Shown: positions 47,823-60,449, counted from the stretch's first letter. The stretch is 64,000 nt of DNA from Euclidia mi (GCA_944739405.2 OX123185.2:12124973-12188972); one strand, 5' to 3'. Made by a program: numbers and translations. Notes: generated by a model not told the origin, from the letters alone.

Positions 47823-48545
47823 GGTGCCGCCTGTAGGTAGATACGGCCGGTATGGGCACGATGCATTTCTCGCGCCATTTTTTTCTGCAAGCGCGCGCTA
47901 TACATTGCGGCTTATAAAATGTGTCTATTCTTTCATGCTTAAAAAAATCGTTTTTCAGGTATTCTTTTCGCGTAGTATAACTTGGCATGATGAGCAAAAC
48001 GAGTAGACTTCGGCTTGGTGATGGATCTTTTGACATCCTGTATATTGTGTCGATGTACGGGTCGCCAGTATCAAATCATTTCTGATAACAATAGTCCAGT
48101 GCCAATTAATGACGAATTCGCATCAGTTATTATTGTTTTAAGCTATTCCATACTGAATATAAAATTGCTGCGTTGAATTATTTCAACAGACAATAAACAC
48201 AGGTAATAATAGAAATATCCGTCATCGGAACTCTGTTGAATGGCTTCCGTATATATTTCAGTATATTACTTTTCGTATTTAGTATTATCGATATTGAAAT
48301 ACACATGTCGTATCAGGTGAATTTCGGTATCAACGCTGCGCATTATATCATTTAAAACGAAATAATCTGTTACATGCGAAAGGCACTCATAACGTAATTT
48401 CGAAAACCGCTAGACCTAAAATGCTGTTTCCAGAGAAGTAGTTTATGCATAGTATGCGTCTGATAAGTTTGTATGAAAATTAAGATATAATGTAATTTTT
48501 ATTTTAAGTCGCGGGCAACAGTAACAAAACAAACTAAGTCACCAA
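47823..48545. other. No feature recognised
   Basis: 47823-47920 continues the GC-richer context that surrounds the MITE. 48060-48540 is AT-rich without motifs. Confidence 0.35.
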
Positions 48546-48551
48546 CAAGAA

Positions 48552-49010
48552 ATGCAAGAAAAAGTTGACAACGTAAAAGATGGTATGCGTGCCGGTCTCA
48601 ACATTAAGGATGCCATTCGAAGTGAAGGCCTTGCAGTAGAAAAGCGGACTCCGAACTCAAAGACGATAGACTTGGATCGCAACCGGGACAACGCTAGCTG
48701 ATGATGTCAATCATTCTCTTACCCTGTTTCCAATTTGATTGGGGGCGGGGCAGTATGTTCTTCGCTTCCACACTTTATCTTATGCGTTCCAATCGACTCA
48801 CGACTAAGGATGCCAAAGACCATGCCAAGTGGAGATCATGCAGCTGGCAAGTGGACGCCGAACTTCAAGACCAGGAATTTGGTTCGCAACCGGAACGACT
48901 CTCAGACAATGATGATGACTATCATTCTTTTGCCCTGTTCCCAAGTTGTTTGGAATCGGCGCACTGAATTCGCTTCCACACTTCTCTATCGCCCGTCATG
49001 CAATCATTCA
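48552..49010 (+). repeat. RTE-like LINE 3' remnant with duplicated end
   Basis: 48552-48701 encodes a short frame (MQEKVDNVKDGMRAGLNIKD ... stop). Two related blocks follow: 48640-48800 and 48845-49010 share gcggactccgaact / gtggacgccgaacttc, cgcaaccggga / cgcaaccggaa, and tcattcttttgccctgttcc-like sequence. The local copy is a direct repeat of about 200 bp, probably two 3' ends of the same LINE family. Confidence 0.4.
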
Positions 49011-49544
49011 CTCTTTTCTCTTTTACCTTATTTTATTTATTCTGGACGAAGTTATTCTTTCTCTCTTCCTGCATACTCCACATGCGACTAAATAAGTACT
49101 TAATAAAGCGCAAGTCGTTAAATGCAAACTTCTGTCTCGATTATACCAAAGAGCGTTGTACGGTAATATAGCCTGTCTGTCTACACAGTTCGTGGATGGC
49201 AAAACAGCTTTGGAGTTTGAGAAAGTTTATTCAACAATCACGCAGGTACCAACGTAAGGTGATACGTCTGCGAATGAAGGTGCATCGTGTTTGCTTTGTT
49301 TTGAAGTTATTGTGAATGGATGAACTACTAATTTGACTTAGTATTCTCTTGAACTTGACGGAGTGATTGTATGGCAGCCTTGGCCTGAATAACGTTTATA
49401 AGTGTGCTTTAACAGAATACAGACAAACCTACTATTAATATTACAAATGCAAAAGTATATACATTTATTTCATTTTCACTTCAAAACAGCAGAAATGAAT
49501 TAAAAAAAACTGAACTGAACAGAAATGAATAAAAAAAAATCCAT
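49011..49544. other. No feature recognised
   Basis: Unassigned AT-rich sequence between the repeat and the next SINE. Confidence 0.4.
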
Positions 49545-49860
49545 CATCAACATCAGCCTTGTGTATCAGTCCCTCTGCAAGGCCCATTCCTCTTCTCATT
49601 ATGAGAATGGTTTGGCACTACCACGCCAAGTACTGGTTGGCAAATTTCACAGGCTTCCGAAAACAATATAGAGAACTCTCAAACATGCACGTTTCTTCAA
49701 AATATTTTCTTTCACTGTTTAGCAAACGATAATCATATTAAATTGTCAACAATTTAATATGAATTTAACATCGAAAACTCAGTGATACGCGCCGCGGATT
49801 TGTACTCGAGACCCCCTGCGTAGCAGATTGTTAGTATCTGTATTAGGTCGTCGCAGCCTC
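49545..49860 (-). repeat. tRNA-derived SINE, near full length
   Basis: In antisense: catcatcaacatcagccttg tail, aaggcccattcctcttctca, gttagcaaacgat-like body, and head near 49840 (ttaggtcgtcgcagcctc). More diverged than the copies at 19294 and 27017. Confidence 0.7.
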
Positions 49861-50404
49861 AAAAGCGATCAAAGATAATGAAAAATAAAAAAACATTATT
49901 TGAATTTTCATGAAGACAACTACGGTAAGAGCCAAGTCGAGCGATCGCCGTTTCTATACTTGTTCAGTAGGGGCGCATAAATTAAATCGATCCAGCTAAC
50001 ATTTCACGAACCATTGCACTTGTGTTAGGATCATTTTTAATCTAAATTCCATCCATGCCTCCCTTTGTACTGCCGCAGAATTGTCTTGCCGGCTCATGGG
50101 TACATAGCCTGTATAATGTTATATAAGAATCTATTCCACACGAACAAACTCGAACACTTTAAAGAAATTGGACGAACATCTTAAGGTAAGCCAAAATAAT
50201 AATATATTCGATGCAAAATTAAACACTATTCGTGAAAAAGGTAAAAGGGTTTTGAAATATTCATGGTTCAATAAATACAGCTTATATGGTTTTAGGCTGA
50301 ATAGTTGCTAACCCTTAATAATAATAGATGAAAAAGATAGTTGAACCCGAAAAAGTCTGCAATAAATAAAATTCATGGGAGGAAGTCTTCTAATAAATTA
50401 ATCT
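49861..50404. other. No feature recognised
   Basis: Unassigned sequence. Confidence 0.4.
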
Positions 50405-50600
50405 ACCTTTTGTGTGAGTGTGTGGCCAACTCTGGCGTCGGAGTTTTCAGACCACCGTAAGGCCTCCGACATGGCCTAACGACCCTTGTCCTGAGACAAG
50501 TACCGGGACCGACAGCTTTTCGTGCCCTCTGAAGCACGGTAGCGCTCTGATGTAAATGCTTCACGCGATCACACATCCTAATGGTGACCTGCACACGCGT
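50405..50600. repeat. Unnamed repeat shared with 36255-36370
   Basis: gaggcctccgacatggccta region matches the copy near 36310. The 3' side (ccctctgaagcacggtagcg, ttcacgcgatcacacatcct) extends beyond the match. It could be a SINE; no tRNA box was recognised. Confidence 0.5.
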
Positions 50601-50988
50601 TGCTTAACTTTGGCGATTTAATACGAACGGCAAGCCAAGTCTCGCTACGAGCGCTACAATAGATTAATTGGGTGACTTGAAAAATTTCTTTATTATAATG
50701 TCACTCTACCGTGTGGTGACGGATTGAGCAACATAACCATAAAAGGTTACACCCAATGCGATTGACATTGTTACAAACAGGAGTACATGTAAAAAGCAAA
50801 ATAAGAACTAGTTCAAGGGTAGTTGTGACAGCAAGTACAATTTGAAATTGCTCTACATAAAAAAATAATAAAACAGTTTATTTTAAGTTTATAATAAGTT
50901 TAATGACCAAAATAAATAGCTAACAGTAAATACCTGCTGGTTAAGTATTATCTCCAAAAACTGACAGATATACACAGAATCACACACA

Positions 50989-51699
50989 ATGGAAGGATTT
51001 GATGTCTCCAAGATCCTTGACATGCAGACATATTTTGAGGAGCGTATGGCTCGGTTTGAGGCAGAGCTTCAGAAGAAACTTCAACAAAGCTCGGGAAGCT
51101 TGGCAGACGACTTTGCCATGTTCAAAGCCTTTGTGTTGCAGTCCCTGAAGACATTCTCGCAGCAGCTTGAAGTTGTGGGTCGTGAGGTGGACAAATTAGA
51201 AATGAGGAGCCGCCGGAAGATATTATTGCTTCATGGTGTCGAGGAATGCAAAGATGAGGTGACAACTCAGGTGGTGGTGGAGACTGTCAAGCAGCGTCTT
51301 AAGATGGACATCTTCTCATCTGATGACATACGCCGCTGTCAAAGGATGGGGCGTCAGACATCCAGCGGCAAAGCAAGGCCCATTCTTATAAAATTTGAGT
51401 CTTCTGTGATGCGGGACAACATGTGGTTCGCCAAGACGAAGCTGAAGGGAACGGGAATCACGCTCTCCGAGTTCCTGACACGCTCGCGGCACAACGCTTT
51501 TATGGCTGCACGGGCGAAGTTCGGCGTTGCGAAGTGCTGGACACGGGAGGGCTACATTTACATCTTGGGCCTCGACGGCAACCGCCATCGCATTACGAGC
51601 GTCGGCGATCTAGGCAGGATTAAACTTGCAGACGAGGAGAAGCCCGCAGCCAAACCACTTGCACCCAAGATCAAGCGAGCAGCCGCCACGAAGAAGTAG
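50989..51699 (+). CDS. LINE ORF1 protein (coiled coil plus RRM-like)
   Basis: 236 codons with a clean start and stop. The N-terminus (residues about 10-75) is heptad-rich and coiled-coil-like: MQTYFEERMARFEAELQKKL and FSQQLEVVGREVDKLE. Then MRSRRKILLLHGVEECKDEV begins an L1-ORF1-type RNA-recognition fold, with RPILIKFESSVMRDNMWFAK and YIYILGLDGNRHRI. The C-terminus is lysine-rich (KRAAATKK). Such ORF1 proteins form trimeric RNA-binding chaperones. The base composition (GC-richer) differs from surrounding DNA. The frame has no lesion. Confidence 0.75.
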   Translation: MEGFDVSKILDMQTYFEERMARFEAELQKKLQQSSGSLADDFAMFKAFVLQSLKTFSQQLEVVGREVDKLEMRSRRKILLLHGVEECKDEVTTQVVVETVKQRLKMDIFSSDDIRRCQRMGRQTSSGKARPILIKFESSVMRDNMWFAKTKLKGTGITLSEFLTRSRHNAFMAARAKFGVAKCWTREGYIYILGLDGNRHRITSVGDLGRIKLADEEKPAAKPLAPKIKRAAATKK

Positions 51700-52213
51700 G
51701 CCTTATTCATAATATTCATTAATCAGTAGGTAATTAACGTTATACATATTGTTATTTCACCCTCACTGTTTCTTTATTCACACTATTTTTAGTTTTTTTG
51801 TTAAGTCATGTCAACAATGAATGGGAAACTAATCTGTCATAATTGTCAGTTGTCAATTATGTCACGCAACGTACCGTTTCTCGTAAAAAAAAAATGTAGT
51901 CTTTAGATTTGGAAATGTACGAAATTGAATTAGTGTTAATGCCTACTCTGAGAAATTTTGTGTGTTGGTATATTATTTTATCTTAATTTTATTGTTATAT
52001 TTGTTAGTTTTAAATTTATCTCTTCACATTAGTTATCTTTCTTCGATAATTCATTTAACTAGCGGGTGGACAAAATGAATACGCTTAACGTAGTTACAAT
52101 TTTTATTGTGTATTAAATTATTTATTTATATAGCCTATATAAGTACTATATATTATTATATTTTATTATTATTTTATATATTACTATATTTATTATTATT
52201 ATTTTATATTTAA

Positions 52214-52576
52214 ATGTCAGTTACAGACTCAATTAGCGACGATGACAGTTTTCTAACAGCTACGAGCTTTGATGATAGCTTTACTAGTATACCGTCTCTG
52301 GGAGACACTCTCCAATCACAGTTTTCAGACGTGCCCAAGAACTTTAATGTAGTCCATTTAAATGCACAGAGTATTCCAGCCCATTTCCCTGATATGCTGG
52401 CCAATTTTGATTGCAAAAACATACATGCAATTCTTATCTCTGAGTCATGGTTGAAACCGTGTCTCTTATCGACTTCTTATTCTCTTCCAGGTTTCCAACT
52501 TATTAGGAATGATCGCGCGTTTGGCGGTGGTTGCGGCGTTGCCATGTATTTACGTGCTCACATTCCGTATCATTAG
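52214..52576 (+). pseudogene. LINE ORF2 start, endonuclease N-terminus
   Basis: Opens MSVTDSISDDDSFLTATSFD, then NFNVVHLNAQSIPAHFPDML (endonuclease N-strand) and AILISESWLKP with the catalytic glutamate. The frame ends at 52576; the same protein continues in the frame starting at 52531, so a one-base indel lies in the overlap, near the conserved GGGCGVAMYLR. Confidence 0.8.
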
Positions 52577-55143
52577 TCACTATGTCATCGCAGCCGCCAC
52601 CGTCGAATGCTGGCGAGCATCTCTTCTTAGGAGTGGAACTCCATCATACAAAAGTGTTGCTTGGCGTATATTATTCTCCTTCGTGCCGTATAAATTTATT
52701 TTCTTCCTTCGAGCAACTCCTGGAAAATCTTACTCCATCTTATGATCATTCCATTATTATGGGAGATTTTAATACCTGTCTCCTTAAACGTGATTCTCGA
52801 ACTACGTCTTTTCGTCGTGTTACAGAATCCTGTAATATGACTATATTAAACCTTAATGCGACACATCACTTTCCTAATTCTGTTCCTTCTCTACTAGACC
52901 TCATCTTAGTTTCTTCTCCTAATTTCGTTTACAGGCATGGTCAATGCTCTGCCGATGCATTTTCCTACCATGACCTTATCTATCTCTCATACAAAATACG
53001 CCCACCTAAAGCGAAGCCGACAATAGTTTTGCAGCGCAATTTTGGTGGCATGGTGCTTGACGAACTGCGTGAGGATGCTGCCAAAATAGAATGGGAACCA
53101 CTGCTGTCCACCGAGTGCGTGGACACTAAGGTGCACATTCTGACAACCAATCTCTTTAAGCTATATGACGTTCATGCCCCAATTCGCGCTATAAAAATAA
53201 AACATTTGCCAGCACCTTGGCTTACTGGGGACATCAAGAAGATTATGACAAAAAAAGCTGCAGCGAAGACAAAAGTAAAGCACAGGCCAACTCCTTCAAA
53301 CATGGAAAACTATGTGGCTATAAGAAATCACTGCAACAAGGTGTGTAGGAAAGCACAACGCCAACATATACATAAATCCGTTGAAAACGGTGATCCAGCA
53401 AAGGTCTGGAAATTTCTCAACACTTTAGGAGTTGGTAAGACTAGGCACCAATCTATCCCAAACAATATAATTCTAGATTCTCTCAATGCTCATTTCTCTT
53501 CTTCGCCCAAATTTGATGGAAATGTTAAAAATAACACATTACAATATCTTTCATCCTTACCAACCCCAGATTATTCTCCTTTTATCTTCTCGCAATTCAC
53601 CGATTGTGATGTTAAGAAGAGTATTATGGCAATTGCGTCCAATGCAATCGGTGATGACTGTATCAGCAGGAAAATGATCCTTCCCATCCTAGATATAATC
53701 CTTCCAATCCTATGCAACATTTTAAACCAGTCCATTATCCGTGGCATCTTTCCGTCAGCGTGGAAAGATGCACTTATAATTCCCCTACCTAAAAAACCTA
53801 AGCCTTGTTCCTTTTCAGATTACCGTCCTATATCCTTACTACCTTTCCTGTGAAAAGTCCTTGAACGCCTAATCCACACTCAACTCAGTTCCTTTCTCCA
53901 TAAAAATTCGCTCCTTAATCCATACCAATCTGGTTTCCGTCCCGGCCACAGTACCGTCTCTGCATTGGTACACATCACTGATGACATTCGAAGAGGTATG
54001 GATTGTGGAAATCTAACGGTTATGTCCTTGCTCGATTTCAGCAATGCTTTTAACACCGTGGATTTTCACATCATACTCGGCATTCTCCGCTCTCTTAACA
54101 TATCTTCAATGGCAATTGACTGGTTTCATAGTTACCTGTTTGGTCGCCGGAAACGTATACGCATTGAAGACTCTTATTCCACTTGGTCTAACACGAATGC
54201 CGGGGTACCACAGGGTGGCGTGCTATCTCCGTTACTCTTCACGATATTTATTAATTCTATCTCTAACCAACTACTTTCATCCTACCAACTTTACGCAGAT
54301 GATTTACAGATTTACACGCAAGCCCCCTTAGATGAGTTACCAGATGCATGTAGAACCATTAGCACAGATTTGGCTCAGATCTGCGAGTGGACCAAGAAAT
54401 ATGGACTGATGGTGAATCCTGATAAAACTCAGTTAATTATTATTGGTAGCCCAAGAATGACTGCAAAAATTAACTGGTCCGATCTACCACTAATTACTTT
54501 CGACGGAAAAGATCTCCTTTATACTAAGAAGGTTAAAAATCTGGGGATCTACCTTGATGAGAACCTATCCTGGGTACCACAAATACAGGAGGTGAGTCGC
54601 AGACTATTTGCATCAGCCGGATCTCTGCGTAGACTACGCAACTTTCTTCCGACTGCTACTAAAATTGCGCTTGCACAATCGCCGCTGTTGCCTATTCTCG
54701 ACTACGCTGATATCAGCTATCTTGACCCCACGGAGGAGCAGCTAGACAAACTTGAGCGCCTTCAAAACTTCTGTATACGATTTATATTTGGATTACGCAA
54801 ATATGATCATGTCTCAGAATTTTGCAACAGACTCAAGTGGCTCCCAATTCGTCTTCGCAGGAATACTCACATTCTTACATTACTTTATAATGTTTTATTT
54901 AATCCCAGTACCGCCTTTTATCTCAAAGAACGTTTTAAGTTCCTTCATGACACACATATAAGGTCCTTGAGGTCGTCTGAGAATTTGACCCTGGCGATGC
55001 CAATCCATTCTAGCAATTACTACGGAAAATCCTTTACAGTTCAAGCTGCACGCCTGTGGAATGGATTGCCGCTAGAAATCCGTAAAGCCAAATCGCTTAA
55101 CATATTTAAGTGTATGTTAAAAAGACACTACCTGTCAATCTAA
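52531..55143 (+). pseudogene. LINE ORF2, endonuclease-RT remainder, one stop
   Basis: Endonuclease continues: VELHHTKVLLGVYYSPS, IIMGDFNTCLL and FSYHDLIY. RT: FPSAWKDALIIPLPKKPKPC, FSDYRPISLLPFL, a TGA stop at 53851-53853, then KVLERLIHTQLSSFL, MSLLDFSNAFNTVDFHI (motif A), AGVPQGGVLSPLLFTIFINS (B') and YQLYADDLQIYTQ (C, YADD). Thumb and tail: VKNLGIYLDENLSW and ARLWNGLPLEIRKAKS. Both halves lie in the same frame, so a single base change separates them. Confidence 0.85.
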
Positions 55144-55625
55144 CGCCAATAATTATAAGCATTGTTAATTTATCATAATTATATTGTATAGCTGTCGTTC
55201 TACAAGTGTTCCGTTCACTGCTTCCATATAATTATATAATCATATTTTATTTATAATATGTATTGTATCATATAGTACCTATACTTATGTATGTTATAGT
55301 AGTATAATATAGTATGTATGGTATAATATATATGTAATCTAGTATGTATAGTATAATATAGTATGTATTTATGTAAGTGTATATTACAATATGTATATAT
55401 TTAGGTACTTATTTATAATTATTATAGATTACTGACGCTACACCATCAATATACATGACTGCTAACCTACATCATTTCTGTCCATCCGCGGTTGCCTGGA
55501 AGAGATCGCTCTATTAGCGATAAGGCCGCCAATTGCACACTAGTTTTAAGTTATATACTTCTGTAAATACTTTGTTTGTTTTGGTGTTCAATAAAGTATA
55601 ATCTAAGAACACAAAAAAAAAACAA
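55144..55625 (+). other. LINE 3' UTR with AT-rich short repeats
   Basis: 55240-55420 is built from tataatatagtatgtat-like units. gaccgcggttgcctgga-type sequence (ccgcggttgcctggaagaga near 55489) follows and then the A-rich tail. Confidence 0.6.
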
Positions 55626-55859
55626 AATAATGAAATGAAATATAAAAAAGAAAGAAAACAATCAAATTTGCATGTTACAATTTTGTTAGTATGTCAATGG
55701 CTACATTTACGAATTCCGCCCATCGTGAGTCAAAAATGTACGATTAAAAATATTAATTTTACAGTTAATTTTGTTAATAAGCTTTATAGCTCTAGCGAGT
55801 ATGCGCCACTCGCTAAATTATTGCGAGCTATTGGGACCTCGAATAAACCTGCCTTGCAC

Positions 55860-57149
55860 TAATTCGTAACCTAGTGTTCGGGACGACCAGCCTCAAGGAA
55901 GCCAATATTGTTGGGTTATTAATTTTGCTTGTGAAGACATCAAAAACGTATTTTTCCAATACTACGTCAAAATCAAAGTGTCACTATATCCTTTCCTTAC
56001 GTGGGTTTCGTTAGAGGCTTCTAAGGAAAATACTTACACAAAGCAAACGGTATCTTTACGAAGAGAAGGAAAACTTGACATAAACCATAGATATACCAAC
56101 CTTGATTCACAATAGTCACAATGCGATTGAGACGCAAATTATGAGAGAGGCCTATTTCCAGCAGTGAGCTGCGAAAGGCTCTTGATTATCATTGTCATAA
56201 TAAGGTTGTCGAAATAACATGAAGTCTAAACGAAATTTTAATAAACGCCTCAAATAGACAAAGTATTGTAACATCAGGAAACTATAAATAAATACCTACA
56301 CGAAACAAAAACTTACACCCGCGTTTGCGAAATTGCGGCGAATGAGCTTTAAATTTAATACACCACTTTTAAAGAAGTAAATTTTATGTAGAAAGATTTA
56401 ATAAACTTAATATTATCATAAAAAATATTGAAATTAATTATGATAGAAAATCAAATCAAAATGATGTAGGTGTGTTATGGAACAGGTTTGATTTTCGAGC
56501 ATTGCGTTTATTGAATCCATTTTTTTAGTTTGTTTATATTCCTGTTTTTAGTATCATAACACCATGCGTCCGTGTCTTCAAAACATTCAAAGAATCGTGT
56601 ATCTCACCCGCTTTACTACGACTTAAAGCATTGTATAATTGAAAGTTTTACTTGAACAGAAGTGAGGCATCCTAATTTGTTCGGCGGAACTTCGCAGACT
56701 AAATCTACTTAGGGTGTCGTTTCACAAGACATGTTGTTTAGTTTTGTAATTCCCCAGCGTTCTGAAGCATCTGCTTAAGTGAATGGATGTCAGTGAAGAA
56801 ACCATTTGCACATTTAGACAAGACTTTTATAGATCTTAAACTTAAGAGCCCTGAAGTATGTTTGAATGCTGTAAGACGCCATTGTGAAAACACATTTGGT
56901 AGGAATTGATGTTTTTGGCACTAACATTCGGGCATTGCCATTCGTAGATATGCATAGTTCTATAACATTTGGAGTAGGTATGCATAATGTTTTGGCGTTT
57001 TAAATCGAAACGTTTGTTTCTTCATGAAAATACTACAAAATGGGTAAGTACTAGGAAATCACAAAATAACTGGATATAGTTTCTTTCATTAAGTTTGCCA
57101 ATAATCTTATTACCTTTTCTCATCTTCCTTGTGTAAAGTATGCATCTTT
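55860..57149. other. No supported gene
   Basis: About 1.3 kb. 56140-56200 has gaggcctatttccagcagtg, a LINE/SINE tail trace. The rest is AT-rich and unassigned. Confidence 0.4.
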
Positions 57150-57650
57150 TTAGGGTTCCGTACCTAAAAGGTAAAAAACGGGACCCTATTACTAAGCCTC
57201 CGCTGTCTGTCTGTCTGTCACCAGGCTGTATCTCCGTGGTAAACCGTGATAGCTAGAAAGTTGAAATTTTCACAAATTATGTACTTCGGTTGGCGCTATA
57301 ACAACAAATGAGTACTAAAAATTAAAAAAAATAAAATGTCCCATACAATAAACGTGTTTTTTTCGTATTCTTTGATAACAATTACTAACGGTAACAGGGA
57401 GACGCTTAAATTTTTTATAGAATATGTAGTTCTATATTACCTTTGAAAATAAATAATTAAATAAATAAAAGTAAATAATAAAGGCGGGCATACAACAAAC
57501 GTAATTTTTAAGCAATTTGTTACTCGATCTTAATAAGCAGGTAGAAACTTAAAAAATATTTAAGTATACATACAACACACGTGATTTTCTTTTATAGATG
57601 ATGGTACGGAACTCTTCGTGCGCGAGTCCGATTCGCACTTGCCCAATTTT
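57150..57650. repeat. Interspersed repeat with ggttccgtac ends
   Basis: Left part gggttccgtacctaaaaggt and (tgtc)n; right part gatgatggtacggaactctt, then cgcgagtccgattcgcactt. ggttccgtac and gtacggaac form short inverted ends. The interior holds AT-rich DNA. A piece of its right end is at about 13795-13830. Class unknown. Confidence 0.6.
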
Positions 57651-58084
57651 TATGGATTTATATATTTATTTATTTGTTTAAAAGAAAATTCTTTGACAAT
57701 CCTCCCAGCATTAAAGATACTCGTATCACAACCAAAATTTAAAACAAGGATATTTTAGACCCCTGTTTCGCTCACTACTGCAAAAACACACATGTAGCTT
57801 ACTCACCAATAAAATAAATCGCTTGTTATTTTAAATACTGCCGTGAAACGCATTGATATGTGCCCGTGGAAGTTGATCAATTTGATCGAGTGCCGCGCCC
57901 TGCACTGCACGCTCCACTAGATTGAATAATTAACGTACGCGCGTGTTTTAAAAACTCACGCCAGAACTATTCTGCAACGGCAAATATGGTGTGTTGTTTG
58001 GAAACGCAGGAGACTTGCTTAGAGGTTAGTTCTGTAATTTCAGGTTAAGAATAATATTCTCCAAGGAGTACGTTGATTTTTATA

Positions 58085-58248
58085 TATAGGCAGCGATAGC
58101 CTAATGGAAATACCGGCAGACTGAGGGTATCGGGTTCGAATCCACGGCGCGCACCAATGACTTTTCGGAGTTACATGTGTATTAAATTGTTAATTATCGC
58201 TTGTCCCGTGCGTCGGAGAACATGTTAAGCCGTAGGTCCCGACTGTCA
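58085..58248 (+). repeat. tRNA-derived SINE, truncated by Helitron
   Basis: ggcagcgatagcctaatgga head, gggttcgaatccacgg B box and gacttttcggagttac body, cut at 58248 where the Helitron starts. Order of events: SINE first, Helitron later. Confidence 0.75.
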
Positions 58249-59449
58249 TCTATACTAATATAATAAAGCGGAAGAGTTTGTTTGTTTGTTTGAACGCGCT
58301 AATCTCATGAACTACCGGTTGGATCTGAAAAATTCTTTTTGTATACGATACCCCAGTTATTCCGGAAGGCTATAGGCTATATAACATAACGCTTCGACCC
58401 TTTGGGGCCGGGCAAAAGGCTAAAAAGGCTAAAAGATAATGTCGGCTAATCTCAGGAACTAGCTGTCGGATTTTAAAAATTGTTATTGCCTATGATAGCC
58501 CAATTATTCCGAAAGGCTATAGGCTATATAAAATTACGCCACAACTTTTAGGGGCCAGACAAAAATTATAAAATGGTCAAACGAAAAGGGGGAGGGTTGG
58601 GTCAAAGGCAAAAAAAAGACTAAACGAATAGGGTATCGTTTTCGGGACGCTGATTAATATTAAGAAATTTATTTAGTGATCCAAGATGGCGGACGGGAAT
58701 TCAAAGATGGCGGATGGGAAAATTTTAAAAAAGCAATATTGGTATCGTCTGCGTTGTTAAAAGGGATGGGGAATCCAAATACAACATCTGTTTCGTGATT
58801 CAAGATGGTGGATGGGACATCAAAGATGGCGGATGGGTAAAATTTAAAAAATCAATATGGATATCGTCTCTGATGATTCTAGGGATGGAGAATCCCAATA
58901 CAACATCTATTTCGTGATCATAGATGGCGGATAGGAAATCAAAGATGGCGGACGGGATTTTTTTTAAGGTCGATATGGGTATCGTCTCCGATATTTTAAG
59001 GAATGGGGCATTCAAAAACACCATCTATTTCGTGATCAAAGATGGCGGATGGGATTTTTTTTTTTAATCAATATGGATATCGTCTCCTATGTTGAAAGGG
59101 ATGGGGAATCCAAATACAACATCTATTTCGTGATTCGAGATGGCGGATGGGAAATCAAAGATGACGGATGGGAAAAATTAAAAAAATCAATATGGGTATC
59201 GTCTCTGATGATTTAAGGGATGGTGAATCCAAATACAACATCTATTTCGTGATCAAAGATGGCGGATAGGAAATGGGGAATGGGGAATCAATATTATATA
59301 AAAATTTATGTTTGTTTGTTCATCATTTATAGACTCTGAAATGATAAATGGTTAAGCGCTAAGTCAATGGTAACTTTGGAAAAGGGGCTTGAAAAAAAAA
59401 GGAATTAAATAAAAACTCTTAAAAAGGCGATAGGCGCTGGGTCAGCTAG
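58249..59449 (+). mobile_element. Nonautonomous Helitron with internal tandem array, copy 2
   Basis: Starts TCTATACTAATATAATAAAG after an A and ends GGGTCAGCTAG followed by T. It is colinear with copy 1 (16278-17555): gaagagtttgtttgtttg, aggctaaaaaggctaaaaga and then the matggcggatggg array. The array (about 58,680-59,290) has about six units spaced 120, 117, 119, 99 and 117 bp. No coding. Confidence 0.85.
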
Positions 59450-59466
59450 TAAAGATATATATATAA

Positions 59467-59580
59467 AACTGACACTAGTCTAAAGCATAGAATATAAGCT
59501 ATCCCTTTGGGTTTCGGAGGTCAGACAGGCATTCGCTCCATGGAAAAGCTAATATTCAGTCAAATCCGGTTAGACTAGAA
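59467..59580 (+). repeat. Unnamed interspersed repeat, copy 2
   Basis: Matches 4025-4131 in the opposite orientation (actgacactagtctaaa, ggtttcggaggtcagacagg). It lies just after the Helitron. Confidence 0.6.
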
Positions 59581-59834
59581 ATAATAGAGTCGTCAAAAAA
59601 AAAATCAAATAAATTGTATAACATATACGGTAATACGATATTTCAAGCATCGCTTACTCAAGCAAATAAATAGCAATTTATTCGCTATCCGAATCTTCTC
59701 TCATTGGAAATGACCTTGAATGTTTATTTAATAACCTGACAGACATGTTGACTTTTCAGTCTGTGTAGTTGCCTTACAACTCAGCGTTTCTTCGCTTTGT
59801 ACTGCGTCGGGTGTTGTGAGTTCGATCCAACAAG

Positions 59835-60125
59835 ATATCATCATCATCAGCCCTGTATATAAACTGTCCCACTGTTGGGCACGGGCCTCTTCTCACTATG
59901 AGAAGCGTAAGGCCATAGTTCACCACGCTGGCCTAGTGCGGATTGGCCGACTTCCTAGATGCTTCTTGATTTATATGAACGATGTTTTCCTTCACCATTT
60001 AGCAAGCGATAATTAACAATTTAATTCGCGCATAACTCCAAAAAGTCATTGGTGCGCGCCGTGAATTCGAACTCGGACCCTCTGCGTAGTAGTTTGTCGG
60101 TCTCTTCACTAGGCTATCGCTGCCA
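59835..60125 (-). repeat. tRNA-derived SINE, near full length
   Basis: In antisense: atcatcatcagccctgtata tail, cactgttgggcacgggcctc, ttagcaagcgataattaaca body, gtgaattcgaactcggaccc B box and cactaggctatcgctgcc head. Confidence 0.85.
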
Positions 60126-60406
60126 TTTTCATTGTCAACAAGATATAACTTTTTGATATTCACAAATTGGTAAAAGTGTGGGTGTGTATTGAGTCCTTCG
60201 ATTAGATATTTGTAAAAAAATACCCGAAAAGACTTTGAATAAAATTATTATTTTGAATATAACTGACCAAATCGTCGTTGTTTTATCTAAATTCCATAAG
60301 TAAATAGCACCAGAGTCACTATCTTAGGATACGGACAACCCAATTGTCCACATCCTTTGATAGTGAGTCAAAAAGTCTTCGCTGCAGGAGATATGGAGTG
60401 TAGATA

Positions 60407-60446
60407 TTTTATTGTTTATAATAATTGCTTATTATAAACAATAAAA
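60407..60446. repeat. Perfect hairpin, 17-bp arms, 6-bp loop
   Basis: 60407-60423 (ttttattgtttataata) and 60430-60446 are exact reverse complements with attgct between. The next hairpin begins 3 bp later. Confidence 0.85.
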
Positions 60447-60449
60447 AGA

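Larger units (their letters stand above)
50880..55625 (+). mobile_element. Two-ORF non-LTR retrotransposon, nearly intact
   Basis: Holds ORF1 (50989-51699), a 510-bp spacer and ORF2 (52214-55143), then a 3' region rich in tatagtatgtatagtataat-like repeats and a tail ending gaacacaaaaaaaaaaac near 55625. ORF2 has only two lesions: one frameshift at 52531-52576 and one stop at 53851-53853. The 5' end is not determined. Confidence 0.8.

Noticed and set aside
47500..48036. Overlapping minus-strand frames of 67-82 codons
   Set aside because: They lie in the palindromic MITE and its GC-rich flank, overlap each other in different frames, and show no family motif.
48701..49091. Two overlapping plus-strand frames of 88 and 118 codons
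   Set aside because: They fall in a duplicated LINE 3' remnant and have no protein family resemblance.
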